From Candidatus Aminicenantes bacterium UBA2190 (GTDB lineage: Bacteria > Acidobacteriota > Aminicenantia > UBA2199), in the NCBI GenBank assembly GCA_002335385.1, contig DCVK01000054.1:107626-171625 (forward strand): a stretch of DNA of 64,000 nucleotides, written 5' to 3'. The translations under genes were made by a program, and so were the position numbers. The number at the start of each line of letters is the position of its first letter. The first letter of the stretch is position 1. The notes beneath the pieces were generated by a model. It did not search any database and was not told the DNA's origin. It saw only the letters and a list, made by a program, of their open reading frames with translations. Below, piece by piece: positions 57,243 through 64,000 of this stretch.

Positions 57243-58580
57243 TCAGAACGGCCAGGGACGCACGCCTTCCCTGTCCGCCAGGTGCAGGACCATCCGCGGC
57301 CTGGCAACGGGCTCGGAACGCAAACGGACGGCCGCCAGCAGCCGTTCGCGGACCGAGGACAGGAGCTCGGGGCGGTCGGAGTGGATGGTCAGCAGGAGCT
57401 GGTCCTTCTTCACCCAATCGCCGACGTTGGCATGGAAGACGAAGCCGGCGCCGTGGGCGACGGCGTCCTCCTTGCGGCGGCGGCCGGCGCCGGTATCGAT
57501 GGCGGCCATGCCCACCGCAAAGGAGTCGATGGCGGCGATCCAGCCCGCCTGCGGCGCCCTGAGCTCCTCGCGCAGCGGACTGGCCGGGAAGAGCGAATCA
57601 TCGTCGCACACCCGCTGGTCCCCTCCCTGGGCGGCGATGAAACGGCGGAAGACCTCCAGGGCGCGGCCCGAGGAGATGGCCTCCTGGAACCTCGTCACCG
57701 CCTGGCCGTAAGGCATCTCCTGCCCGGCGGCGCGCAGCATGCACCAGCCGAGGGCGAAGGTGACGTCCATGAGGTCGGACGGGCCCCGGCCCTTGAGGGC
57801 CTCGATGGATTCGATTATCTCCAGGCTGTTGCCCACGGCGCGGCCCAGCGGCTGGTCCATGCTGGAGATGATGCCCAGGGTGGGGCGGCCGGTCTTTTCG
57901 CCGATGGCCACCATGGTGCGGCACAGGCGGATCGAGTCGGCCTCTTCCCTCATGAAGGCGCCGCTGCCCGTCTTGACGTCAAGGACGATGCCGTCGGAGC
58001 CCAGGGCGAGCTTCTTGCTCATGATCGAGGAGGCGATCAGCGGGATGGAACTGACGGTGGCGGTGGCGTCGCGCAGGGCGTAGAGCTTCTTGTCGGCCGG
58101 CACGATGTTGTCGGTCTGGCCGCAGATGACCATGCCGGTGGCGGACAGGACCTGGCGGAACTTCTCGCCGGTCAGGAAGACGTTCATGCCGGGGATGGAC
58201 TCCAGCTTGTCCAGCGTGCCGCCGGTGTGGCCCAGGCCGCGGCCCGAGAGCATGGGCACGCGCACGCCGCAGGCGGCCACGAGCGGCGCCACGACGAAGC
58301 TGACCTTGTCGCCGACGCCGCCGGTGCTGTGCTTGTCGATCTTCCTGCCCGCGACGCCGTCGAGGGGGATGCGGTCGCCCGAGGCCAGCATGATCTCCGT
58401 CAGGTCGGCCAGTTCGCGGTCGCTCAGGCCGCGGATGTAGACGGCCATCAGCCAGGCGGCGGCCTGGTAGTCGGGAATGTCGCCCCTGACGTAGCCGGAG
58501 ATCACGAAGGCGATCTCGTCCCGGCTCAGTTCCAGCCCGTCGCGTTTTTTGGAAATGATTTCATACATGCCGTTTGCCAT
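57243..58580 (-). CDS. deoA: Pyrimidine-nucleoside/thymidine phosphorylase
   Basis: A 445-residue enzyme of the nucleoside phosphorylase II family: YEIISKKRDGLELSRDEI, KIDKHSTGGVGDKVSFVVAP (phosphate-binding), LSGRGLGHTGGTLDKLESIPG (family signature), LALGSDGIVLDVKTGSGAFM and the C-terminal biotinyl-like domain with GAGFVFHANVGDWVKKDQLLLTIHS. It splits thymidine, deoxyuridine or uridine to the base and (deoxy)ribose-1-phosphate. A phosphopentomutase (DeoB) is not in the window but is needed to pass deoxyribose-1-phosphate to DeoC. The start is MANG at 58580 (MYEI at 58568 is possible). Confidence 0.92.
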   Translation of the reverse strand: MANGMYEIISKKRDGLELSRDEIAFVISGYVRGDIPDYQAAAWLMAVYIRGLSDRELADLTEIMLASGDRIPLDGVAGRKIDKHSTGGVGDKVSFVVAPLVAACGVRVPMLSGRGLGHTGGTLDKLESIPGMNVFLTGEKFRQVLSATGMVICGQTDNIVPADKKLYALRDATATVSSIPLIASSIMSKKLALGSDGIVLDVKTGSGAFMREEADSIRLCRTMVAIGEKTGRPTLGIISSMDQPLGRAVGNSLEIIESIEALKGRGPSDLMDVTFALGWCMLRAAGQEMPYGQAVTRFQEAISSGRALEVFRRFIAAQGGDQRVCDDDSLFPASPLREELRAPQAGWIAAIDSFAVGMAAIDTGAGRRRKEDAVAHGAGFVFHANVGDWVKKDQLLLTIHSDRPELLSSVRERLLAAVRLRSEPVARPRMVLHLADREGVRPWPF

Positions 58581-58604
58581 TTTGCCTCGTTTTTGCCGTT
58601 TCGT

Positions 58605-58892
58605 TCAGCCGCCGCCGGCGGGAGAGAAGAGGTCGACCCGGTCTCCGGCGCGGACCCGGGTTTCCAGGTTGCGTTGCAGTCGGACATTCTCGCCGTTGAC
58701 CAGGATCATGGTCCCGTCCAGCAGCCCGGTTTTCCGGTCGAGCAGCTCGTCCAGGAAGCGCTGCCCGGCCAGTTGTTCGGTCCGCGTCAACAACTCCAGG
58801 AGCGATATGCCGTCAGCCTCGACCTCGATGGCCGTGGTATTCAGCCGCCGCCGCAGCAAGGCGTAAAACTTGACCTTGATCGTGCCGGCCAA
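58605..58892 (-). CDS. MoaD/ThiS-like sulfur-carrier protein paired with AOR
   Basis: A 95-residue ubiquitin-fold protein: TIKVKFYALLRRRLNTTAIEVEA, then LLELLTRTEQLAG, then TMILVNGENVRLQRNLETRVRAGDRVDLFSPAGGG. The C-terminal Gly-Gly end is intact, as needed for thiocarboxylate formation. MoaD-like genes next to aldehyde:ferredoxin oxidoreductases are a known arrangement and serve the tungsten-pterin cofactor. The start TTG 58892 overlaps the AOR stop region (2 bases from the TAA), so translation is coupled. Confidence 0.82.
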   Translation of the reverse strand: MAGTIKVKFYALLRRRLNTTAIEVEADGISLLELLTRTEQLAGQRFLDELLDRKTGLLDGTMILVNGENVRLQRNLETRVRAGDRVDLFSPAGGG

Positions 58893-58893
58893 C

Positions 58894-60663
58894 TTACAGC
58901 CCGAGCTCCGCCAGCGTCGCCGCCAACGGCGCGCCCTGGGAATCCCAGCCGCGCACGGCATAGTAGCGGTCCAGCATTTCCTCCAGGCGCACCAGGCGGT
59001 GGCGCGACGACCCGGTCCGGAGTTCCTCCTGGAAGAAGCGCGGCGGCAGGGCGTCGTCGGCGCGCGTGAAGCCGGCGCGGTTATTGAAGAGGCGTTCCAT
59101 GGTATAGATGCGCCGCCCCACGGACAGCAGCTCCTCGTCGCTGAAGTCGAGGCCGGTGACGGCGCGCAGCATCTCGCTGAAGGTGGAGAGGCCCATGGCG
59201 AACTGCAGGAAGCGGCAGAGGACGGCCGAGTCGACGACGGCGGCGATGTCCTGGAACAGGGCCACGATCTCGGGCTTGCCGGCGGTGGAGAAGCGGTCGA
59301 GGAATACCGGGTGGCCGAGGATCTCGGGCATGATCAGGTAGCCGCGCATGTGGCAGCCGCCGCGGTTGGAGGTGGCGTAGGACAAGGCCATGCCCTGGGC
59401 GCCGCGCGGGTCGTAGGCCGGGATCTCCATGCCCTTGACCTGCATGGCCAGTTCGGGGCGGCCGTACTTGGCGGCCAGGCGCTTGGAACCCAGACCGAGC
59501 TCCACGCCGAAACCGCGCCGGCGGGCGGTGTCCTCCACCCAGCCCGCGAGCCGGCCGGCGTCGCCCCAGAGCATCTTTTCCCCCAGAACGCCGGATTCGT
59601 GGAGCTCCATGGCGCAGCCGATGGTGCTGCCCATGGTGATGGTGTCGAGGCCCAGCTCGTTGCAGGCGTAGTTGGCCTCGGCGATGGCCGCCAGGTCGCT
59701 GATGCCCAGGTGGGCGCCGAAGGCCCATACCGTTTCGTATTCCGGCCCCTCGCCGCTCTTGCTCCTGGTCTTGGTGGTGCGGCCGCAGCCGATGGGGCAC
59801 TTGTAGCAGGCGCTCTGGCGCTGCAGCAGCGACTCGGCGATCTTCTCGCCGCTGATGCCCTCGGCGTCGTTGAACACGCCGCTGCGGAAATTGCGCGTGG
59901 GGAGCATGCCGTGGGCGTTGATGATGTTGACCAGCACCGACGTGCCCAGCACCGGCAGCGACTTGCCGGTGACGGGATTCTTGTCGACGGCGCGGTCCAG
60001 GCGGGCGATCATGGTCTGGTAGGCCTCGGGGTCGGCGACCGCCGTCGCCTGGCTCCCCCAGGCGGCGATCGCCTTCAGGTTCTTGCTGCCCATGACCGCG
60101 CCCATGCCGCCGCGGCCGGCGGCGCGATCGCGATCGTTCATGATGGCGGCGAACAGCACGCGATTCTCGCCGGCCGGGCCGATGCAGGCCACCGAGGTTT
60201 TTGCCGGGGTTTGCCCGTGGATCGCTTTCTGGGTCTGTTGCGTGTTCAGCCCCCACAGGGCGGAAGCGTCGCGCACCTCGACGGTGCCGTCGTGGACGCA
60301 GAGATAGACGGGGCGCCCGGCGCAGCCGCTGACGATCAGCCCGTCCAGGCCGGCGGCCTTGAGCGCGGCGCCGAAACTGCCGCCCGAACTGGAATCGCAG
60401 ATGGTGCCGGTGAGCGGCGAGCGCGAGACGACCTGGTAGCGTCCCGAGGTCATCACCGTGCCGGTGAGCGGGCCGGTCATGAAGAGAAGGGGGTTGCCGG
60501 CGGCGAAGGGATCCGGCGGCTCGGGGCACATGTCGCTGTACAGTTTCACGCCCAGGCCGCGGCCGCCCAGCCAGCGGCGCAGCGTTTCCGCGCTGACAGC
60601 GACGGGTTCCTGCCGTCCGCTGCTCAAATCGATGCGGATGATCCTCCCCATCCAGCCGTTCAT
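58894..60663 (-). CDS. Aldehyde:ferredoxin oxidoreductase (tungsten-type)
   Basis: A 589-residue AOR. Features: GWMGRIIRIDLSSG at the start, WLGGRGLGVKLY, PLTGTVMTSGRYQVVSRSPLTGTICDSSSGG (pterin binding), AAIMNDRDRAAGRGGMGAVMGSKNLKAI, and the 4Fe-4S ligands CYKCPIGC (Cys266, 269, 273) with a fourth Cys likely in AVLCRFLQFA. It oxidises aldehydes to acids and reduces ferredoxin. The gene lies between deoC and moaD/deoA, so acetaldehyde from DeoC is the most likely substrate (inference). GAGGAC precedes ATG 60663; the frame's 5' extension is the shadow of deoC. Confidence 0.9.
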   Translation of the reverse strand: MNGWMGRIIRIDLSSGRQEPVAVSAETLRRWLGGRGLGVKLYSDMCPEPPDPFAAGNPLLFMTGPLTGTVMTSGRYQVVSRSPLTGTICDSSSGGSFGAALKAAGLDGLIVSGCAGRPVYLCVHDGTVEVRDASALWGLNTQQTQKAIHGQTPAKTSVACIGPAGENRVLFAAIMNDRDRAAGRGGMGAVMGSKNLKAIAAWGSQATAVADPEAYQTMIARLDRAVDKNPVTGKSLPVLGTSVLVNIINAHGMLPTRNFRSGVFNDAEGISGEKIAESLLQRQSACYKCPIGCGRTTKTRSKSGEGPEYETVWAFGAHLGISDLAAIAEANYACNELGLDTITMGSTIGCAMELHESGVLGEKMLWGDAGRLAGWVEDTARRRGFGVELGLGSKRLAAKYGRPELAMQVKGMEIPAYDPRGAQGMALSYATSNRGGCHMRGYLIMPEILGHPVFLDRFSTAGKPEIVALFQDIAAVVDSAVLCRFLQFAMGLSTFSEMLRAVTGLDFSDEELLSVGRRIYTMERLFNNRAGFTRADDALPPRFFQEELRTGSSRHRLVRLEEMLDRYYAVRGWDSQGAPLAATLAELGL

Positions 60664-60673
60664 CTTGTCCTCG

Positions 60674-61504
60674 CTATTCGTAGAATTTGTTGAAGGTCTC
60701 CAGGTGCGGGCAGGCCAGGCACTTCTTCTTGTAATAGGCGTAGACGGCCTTGGGCTGCTTGTCGAGGTTGGCGAAGCGCGACGGGCAGACGTGGCAGGGG
60801 ATCTCCTCCTCCAGCCAGGCCGCCGGCGCGAACTTGTAAAGCGACAGCCCCTCGAGGATGGCCACCGAGGCGCTGACACCCAGGCGCGAAGCGCCGGCGC
60901 GGATCAGGCGCCAGGCGTCCTTGAAGTTGCGGATGCCGCCCGAGGCCTTGACGCCGATGCCGGGGCCGACGGTCTTGCGCATCAGGCGCACGTGGTCGGG
61001 GAAGGCGCCGAAGGCGCCGAAGCCGGTCGATGTCTTCACGAATTTCGCGCCGGCCTGGACCGACAGTTCGCAGCCGCTGACGATCTCCTCGTCGGTCAGG
61101 AAGCACGTTTCCAGGATCACCTTGACCAGCGCCGGGCCGCTGGCGTCCACCACGGCGCGGATGTCGTCGCGCACGAGATCGAGCCTCCTGTCGCGCAGGG
61201 CGCCGACGTTGACCACCATGTCGATCTCGGCGGCGCCGCCCGCCACCGCTTCCCCGGCCTCGAAGGCCTTGGCCGTGGAAGTGCCGGCGCCCAGGGGAAA
61301 GCCGACCACGGTGCAGACCAGCACCCCGCTGCCGGCGAGCTTCTCGAAAGCGTAGCGGGTGTAGCCGCCGTTGATGCAGACGGTGTAGAAGCCGAAGCTG
61401 CGCGCCTCGCTGCACAGGTTGGCGATCTTCTTTTCGCCGGAATGGGCGCTCAGCTCGGTGTGGTCGATCATATTGGCCAGCGCTTCCCGGTCCAGGTCGA
61501 TCAT
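60674..61504 (-). CDS. deoC: Deoxyribose-phosphate aldolase with C-terminal four-cysteine tail
   Basis: A 276-residue enzyme; typical DeoC is about 220-255. Core motifs: MIDHTELSAHSGEKKI, AAEIDMVVNVGAL (Asp95), VKVILETCFLTDEE, FVKTSTGF (Schiff-base Lys157) and IGVKASGGIR (Lys186). It cleaves deoxyribose-5-phosphate to glyceraldehyde-3-phosphate and acetaldehyde. The added tail (residues about 231-276) has Cys237, Cys240 (PCHVC), Cys262 and Cys265 (CLACP), an apparent Zn2+ or Fe-S site rarely seen in the family. The start ATG overlaps the cdd stop (ATGA). Confidence 0.9.
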   Translation of the reverse strand: MIDLDREALANMIDHTELSAHSGEKKIANLCSEARSFGFYTVCINGGYTRYAFEKLAGSGVLVCTVVGFPLGAGTSTAKAFEAGEAVAGGAAEIDMVVNVGALRDRRLDLVRDDIRAVVDASGPALVKVILETCFLTDEEIVSGCELSVQAGAKFVKTSTGFGAFGAFPDHVRLMRKTVGPGIGVKASGGIRNFKDAWRLIRAGASRLGVSASVAILEGLSLYKFAPAAWLEEEIPCHVCPSRFANLDKQPKAVYAYYKKKCLACPHLETFNKFYE

Positions 61505-61902
61505 CGTTTTCCCTTCTTCAGGCGGAAGAGGAAGGGGAGCAAGTCGCCGACGGTCGTGCTGCGGCATTCGCCCTTCTCTTGGCACATGTGGACTCGCGCC
61601 CCCGGTTCGGCGAACTCGGCGAGCACCTGGCGGCAGGCGCCGCAGGGCGGCAGGAACTCGTCGCTCCCGCCGACGACCAGGACCTCGCGGACGCGCTTCT
61701 CCCCGTCGGCGACCATGGCGAAGACGGCGTTGCGCTCGGCGCAGCAGGTGAGGCCGAAGGAGGCGTTCTCCACGTTGCAGCCGGAGTAGATCTTGCCGTT
61801 GCCGCCGAGGACGGCGGCGCCCACGCGAAAGTTCGAATAGGGAGCGTAGGCCTTGCGGCGCGCCTTCCTTGCCCCCGCCAGCAGTTCCTTTTTGTGGTCC
61901 AT
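61501..61902 (-). CDS. cdd: Cytidine deaminase
   Basis: A 133-residue homotetrameric-type enzyme. Zinc-site motifs: CNVENASFGLTCCAERNAVF (Cys and catalytic Glu) and PPCGACRQVLAEF (two Cys). It deaminates cytidine and deoxycytidine. It is the first gene of the operon; GGAGGCTC precedes the ATG and a good promoter (61942-61970) lies upstream. The sequence MDHKKELLAGARKARRKAYAPYSNFRVGAA marks the usual N-terminal substrate loop. Confidence 0.92.
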   Translation of the reverse strand: MDHKKELLAGARKARRKAYAPYSNFRVGAAVLGGNGKIYSGCNVENASFGLTCCAERNAVFAMVADGEKRVREVLVVGGSDEFLPPCGACRQVLAEFAEPGARVHMCQEKGECRSTTVGDLLPFLFRLKKGKR

Positions 61903-61941
61903 GAGCCTCCACGGCCCCGTTCATCCGGGTCACGGTTGTCC

Positions 61942-61970
61942 ATTGTAAAGCAGCGCGGAAAACAAATCAA
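61942..61970 (-). promoter_or_regulatory. Promoter of the cdd-deoC-AOR-moaD-deoA-HAD operon
   Basis: Minus strand TTGATT (61970-61965), 17 bases, TACAAT (61947-61942). The leader of about 33 bases holds GGAGG before ATG 61902. Confidence 0.72.
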
Positions 61971-62000
61971 GGCATGGCGAACGTGCTGGACGGCAAAAAG

Positions 62001-62030
62001 TGACAGTGTCAGTGTCAGTGTCAGCAAGAA
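62001..62030. repeat. Tandem GTGTCA words
   Basis: GACAGTGTCAGTGTCAGTGT and CAGC: a six-base unit (GTGTCA) about four times in a row, at the left border of the large repeat cluster. Confidence 0.75.
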
Positions 62031-62052
62031 GTTCTGAAATGATGGCTCTTCC

Positions 62053-62165
62053 GAATCACGATTTGCGAATCACGAATCACGATTTGCGAATCACGAATCA
62101 CGATTTGCGAATCACGAATCACGATTTGCGAATCACGAATCACGAATCACGAATTTCGAATCACG
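62053..62165. repeat. Tandem 21-base repeats of GAATCACG words
   Basis: The unit GAATCACGAATCACGATTTGC recurs at least three times in direct order, with further GAATCACG words at the end and no clear opposite arm. These are the right-arm words of the ATTCGTG elements at 44.0, 50.9 and 52.4 kb, expanded here. Sequence is direct, so this looks like slippage amplification. Confidence 0.88.
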
Positions 62166-62229
62166 TTGGATCGATCTATTGCTGCTACTCGTCACGTGTC
62201 ACGCGTCAGGGCAGTTCGCATGTTTTTTC

Positions 62230-62263
62230 AACGTTGAACTTCGAACCTCGAACTTCGAACTGC
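62230..62263. repeat. GAACTTCGAA words
   Basis: AACGTTGAACTTCGAACCTC and GAACTTCGAAC: the same word family as the repeat beside the VKOR gene at 25.87-25.98 kb. Confidence 0.75.
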
Positions 62264-62291
62264 ATTTCTCGTATATCGTTCTTGGGCTTTA

Positions 62292-62300
62292 TGCTAGAAT
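62292..62300 (+). promoter_or_regulatory. Extended -10 promoter of the LolA-like gene
   Basis: TGCTAGAAT, 22 bases before ATG 62323; GCGGAGG serves as ribosome site. Confidence 0.5.
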
Positions 62301-62322
62301 GCGGTTTCCTGAGCGGAGGCAT

Positions 62323-63111
62323 ATGAAAAAGGTCATCTTTGCGCTCTCAGCTGCCCTGATCCTGGGCGCGCTGCATCATGCCCAGACACTGGATGAAGTC
62401 CTGGCCAGAAACTACCAGGCCCGCGGCGGGCTGGACAGGTTGAAGGCGCTCGCGGGCTGGAAGCTGAGCGGCAGGATGGTCGTCGACGCCCAGGGGCTGG
62501 ACCTGCCCATTGCCATCTGGCAGAAAGCCCCGGACAAGATGCGCGTCGAGACCACCTTCCAGGACAAGAAGATCGTCCAGGCCTGCGACGGTCGCAAGGC
62601 CTGGACGATCATGCCTTTCCTTTCTGATGCGGCGCGGGCCATGCCGGACGATCAAGGCGGGCTGTTCAGCGACCAGGCGGTGTTCGAGAATCCGCTGGTC
62701 GGCTTCGCGGAAAAGGGCCACCAACTCGAGCTGCTGGGCATGGAGCCGCTGGACGGCAAGCCCGCGGTCAAGCTGAAACTGCTGAAGAGCGACGGAAAGG
62801 AAATAATGTTTTTCCTGGACGCCGCGAGCGGCCTTGTGTTGAAGAGTTCGCGGATGATGAGAATGGGGGAGAGCGAAGCGCTGGTCGAGATCCTTTACGG
62901 CGACTACCGGCCGGCGGGCGGCCTGTTGATGCCGTTCGCCATTGAGAACCGCCTGGACGGCCAGCCGCAGGTGCGATTGATTTTCGACGAGATCGAGATC
63001 GACCCGGCCATGGAGGACGCCATGTTCGCCATGCCCGATGAAAAAGAAACGCCCGGCAAGAAGAAAACACCCGGAAAAAAGAAAACGCCCGGCAAGAAGG
63101 GCGGGAAATAA
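62323..63111 (+). CDS. LolA-like outer-membrane lipoprotein-sorting protein with Lys-rich tail
   Basis: A 262-residue protein with a signal peptide (MKKVIFALSAALILGALHHAQT). The body has the LolA/LolB-like order: LDEVLARNYQARGGLDRLKAL, LSGRMVV, WQKAPDKMRVETTF, QACDGRKAWTIMPF, KLKLLKSDGKEIMFFLDAASGLVLKS, then YGDYRPAGGLLMPFAIENR. The last 25 residues repeat TPGKKK three times, a basic tail that could bind anionic polymers or membranes. The next gene follows after 15 bases and encodes a DUF3857 protein, a common pairing of secreted proteins. GGAGG and an extended -10 support the start. Confidence 0.82.
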   Translation: MKKVIFALSAALILGALHHAQTLDEVLARNYQARGGLDRLKALAGWKLSGRMVVDAQGLDLPIAIWQKAPDKMRVETTFQDKKIVQACDGRKAWTIMPFLSDAARAMPDDQGGLFSDQAVFENPLVGFAEKGHQLELLGMEPLDGKPAVKLKLLKSDGKEIMFFLDAASGLVLKSSRMMRMGESEALVEILYGDYRPAGGLLMPFAIENRLDGQPQVRLIFDEIEIDPAMEDAMFAMPDEKETPGKKKTPGKKKTPGKKGGK

Positions 63112-63126
63112 ATTCAGGAGGTTGCC

Positions 63127-64000
63127 TTGAAAAAACTGCTCGGTCTTTTGGTCATTCTCGTGCTTTTCTCCGTCCCGGGCCCGGCCCAGGACGACCTGCA
63201 CCGGCAGCTGGCCGCCGCCGGCACGTCCAAGGAATTCCCCGGCGCCCACACCCTGCTCGTTTTCGAGCGCACGGAAGTGCGCGTCGATGATTCGGGGCTC
63301 AGCCACGTCGACAAGGAAATGCTCTACAAGGTCCTCGACGTCGAGGGCGCCAAGGAATTGCAGTCGCTGACTTTCGGCTACGACCCGCTGTCGGCCTACG
63401 TCGAGGTGAAGGAGATGAAGGTCCTCCGCGCCGGCGGAGCGGTGGAGACCGTCCCCCTGTCCTCGGTCCGCGACTATCCCGCCCCGGCGCGGGCCATCTA
63501 CTGGGGGGCCCGCGAGATCATCATCCCGGCCGGCCGCCTCGAGCCCGGCGACGGCGTATGGGTCAAGACCTACCAGAAAGGGTTCACCTATGCGTTGCTG
63601 GAAACGGAAGAGGACAACCGTTATGTGCCGCCGATGAGGGGGCATTTCTACGATATCGTCCCGTTCTATTCCGATATCCCCGTGCGGGTGAAAAGCTACA
63701 AGGTCCGCATGCCGGCGACGAAGCAGCTGCAGTTCGAGATGTACAACGGCCAGGCGCGCCACTACGTCCACCTGCTCGGCGACCAGACCGAGTATTTCTG
63801 GGAAGTGAAGGACATCCAGCCCTTCCGGCGCGAGGCCGACATGGTCGACCCCTCCGACGTCGCCCCCAAGCTGCTCCTCTCCACCTCGCCCGACTGGCAG
63901 GCCAAGTCGCTGTGGTTCCACAAGGTGAACGAGGACTACGGCTCCTTCGAGTTCGATGACGAGATCAAGGCCAAGACCGACGAGATCATCCGCGGCGCCA
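63127..64000 (+). CDS. DUF3857-domain transglutaminase-like secreted protein, N-terminal part
   Basis: The gene runs off the right edge; 291 residues are visible. Start TTG 63127 has CAGGAGG 5 bases upstream and opens a signal peptide (KKLLGLLVILVLFSVPGPAQ). The DUF3857 pattern is clear: LLVFERTEVRVDDSGLSHVDKEMLYKVLDVEGAKEL, SLTFGYDPLSAYVEVKEMKVLRAGGAVETVP, and REIIIPAGRLEPGDGVWVKTYQKGF. Family members have a transglutaminase domain further downstream, outside this window. It is probably in an operon with the LolA-like gene. Confidence 0.85.
   Translation, partial: MKKLLGLLVILVLFSVPGPAQDDLHRQLAAAGTSKEFPGAHTLLVFERTEVRVDDSGLSHVDKEMLYKVLDVEGAKELQSLTFGYDPLSAYVEVKEMKVLRAGGAVETVPLSSVRDYPAPARAIYWGAREIIIPAGRLEPGDGVWVKTYQKGFTYALLETEEDNRYVPPMRGHFYDIVPFYSDIPVRVKSYKVRMPATKQLQFEMYNGQARHYVHLLGDQTEYFWEVKDIQPFRREADMVDPSDVAPKLLLSTSPDWQAKSLWFHKVNEDYGSFEFDDEIKAKTDEIIRGA

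Noticed and set aside
62053..62165. Possible CRISPR array
   Set aside because: The 21-base units follow each other directly with no unique spacers, and no cas gene is in the window.
1..64000. tRNA, rRNA, insertion sequences and prophage genes
   Set aside because: I looked for T-loop words, transposase-like products and integrases in gaps and frames and found none; a covariance-model search would be needed for certainty.

Overview
This window is GC-rich (by eye well over 60%), densely coded on both strands, and carries many secreted or outer-membrane proteins (an Oar/TonB-type receptor, an OmpA-family protein, a LolA-like protein, a beta-barrel candidate, secreted peptidases). It also carries ferredoxin-linked anaerobic enzymes: a 2-oxoacid:ferredoxin oxidoreductase and an aldehyde:ferredoxin oxidoreductase. 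Together these suggest an anaerobic, diderm, heterotrophic bacterium living on peptides and nucleosides. The style fits the Acidobacteriota/Aminicenantes assemblage, but that is inference; no rRNA or other taxonomic marker lies in the window. I saw no tRNA, rRNA, CRISPR array, transposase or prophage.

Layout. 0-3.5 kb: the 3' end of a slipin (SPFH) gene, a HUMPS/OMPDC-fold enzyme, an RNase II/R-type exonuclease and a lone PTS EIIA-2 protein. 3.6-9.6 kb (minus strand): a two-gene 2-oxoacid:ferredoxin oxidoreductase, a secreted Ig-like protein, a secreted aldo/keto reductase homologue and an NTT-type (ATP/ADP antiporter family) membrane protein. 9.8-17.8 kb: two tiny membrane proteins, a secreted protein made of six 36-residue repeats, a GAF protein coupled to an endonuclease/exonuclease/phosphatase enzyme, an SPFH protein, secreted proteins, Xaa-Pro aminopeptidase and an OmpA-like protein. 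18-33.6 kb: transporters (TSUP, GltS), a CPBP protease, a methyltransferase, a beta-propeller/transglutaminase protein, a VKOR homologue, PanE-type reductase, an S37 peptidase, an AsmA-like/GT51 transglycosylase and an ATP-grasp ligase.

The 33.8-61.9 kb part is strongly biased to nucleobase and nucleoside use. It holds a fused molybdenum hydroxylase of the selenium-dependent xanthine dehydrogenase type with SsnA, a PLP enzyme, a hydantoinase, a MocA-like nucleotidyltransferase and XdhC. It also holds purine nucleoside phosphorylase, a TGS-containing nucleoside kinase, uridine kinase, a phosphoribosyltransferase, adenosine deaminase and a NupC transporter. At 56.5-61.9 kb an operon cdd-deoC-AOR-moaD-deoA-HAD places a tungsten/ferredoxin aldehyde oxidoreductase next to deoxyribose-phosphate aldolase, whose product is acetaldehyde. 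This suggests deoxynucleoside fermentation with energy recovery as reduced ferredoxin.

Two genome-style features stand out. First, many intergenic gaps hold inverted-repeat elements whose arms are made of short tandem words (ATTCGTG, GTTCGAA, GGGAAGA, CTGACTA, TTACACC). The words differ between loci but the architecture is the same, and in several cases the word supplies the stop codon of the preceding gene. Second, many genes have a sigma-70-like -10 box ending 5-7 bases before the start codon, as expected for leaderless mRNAs.
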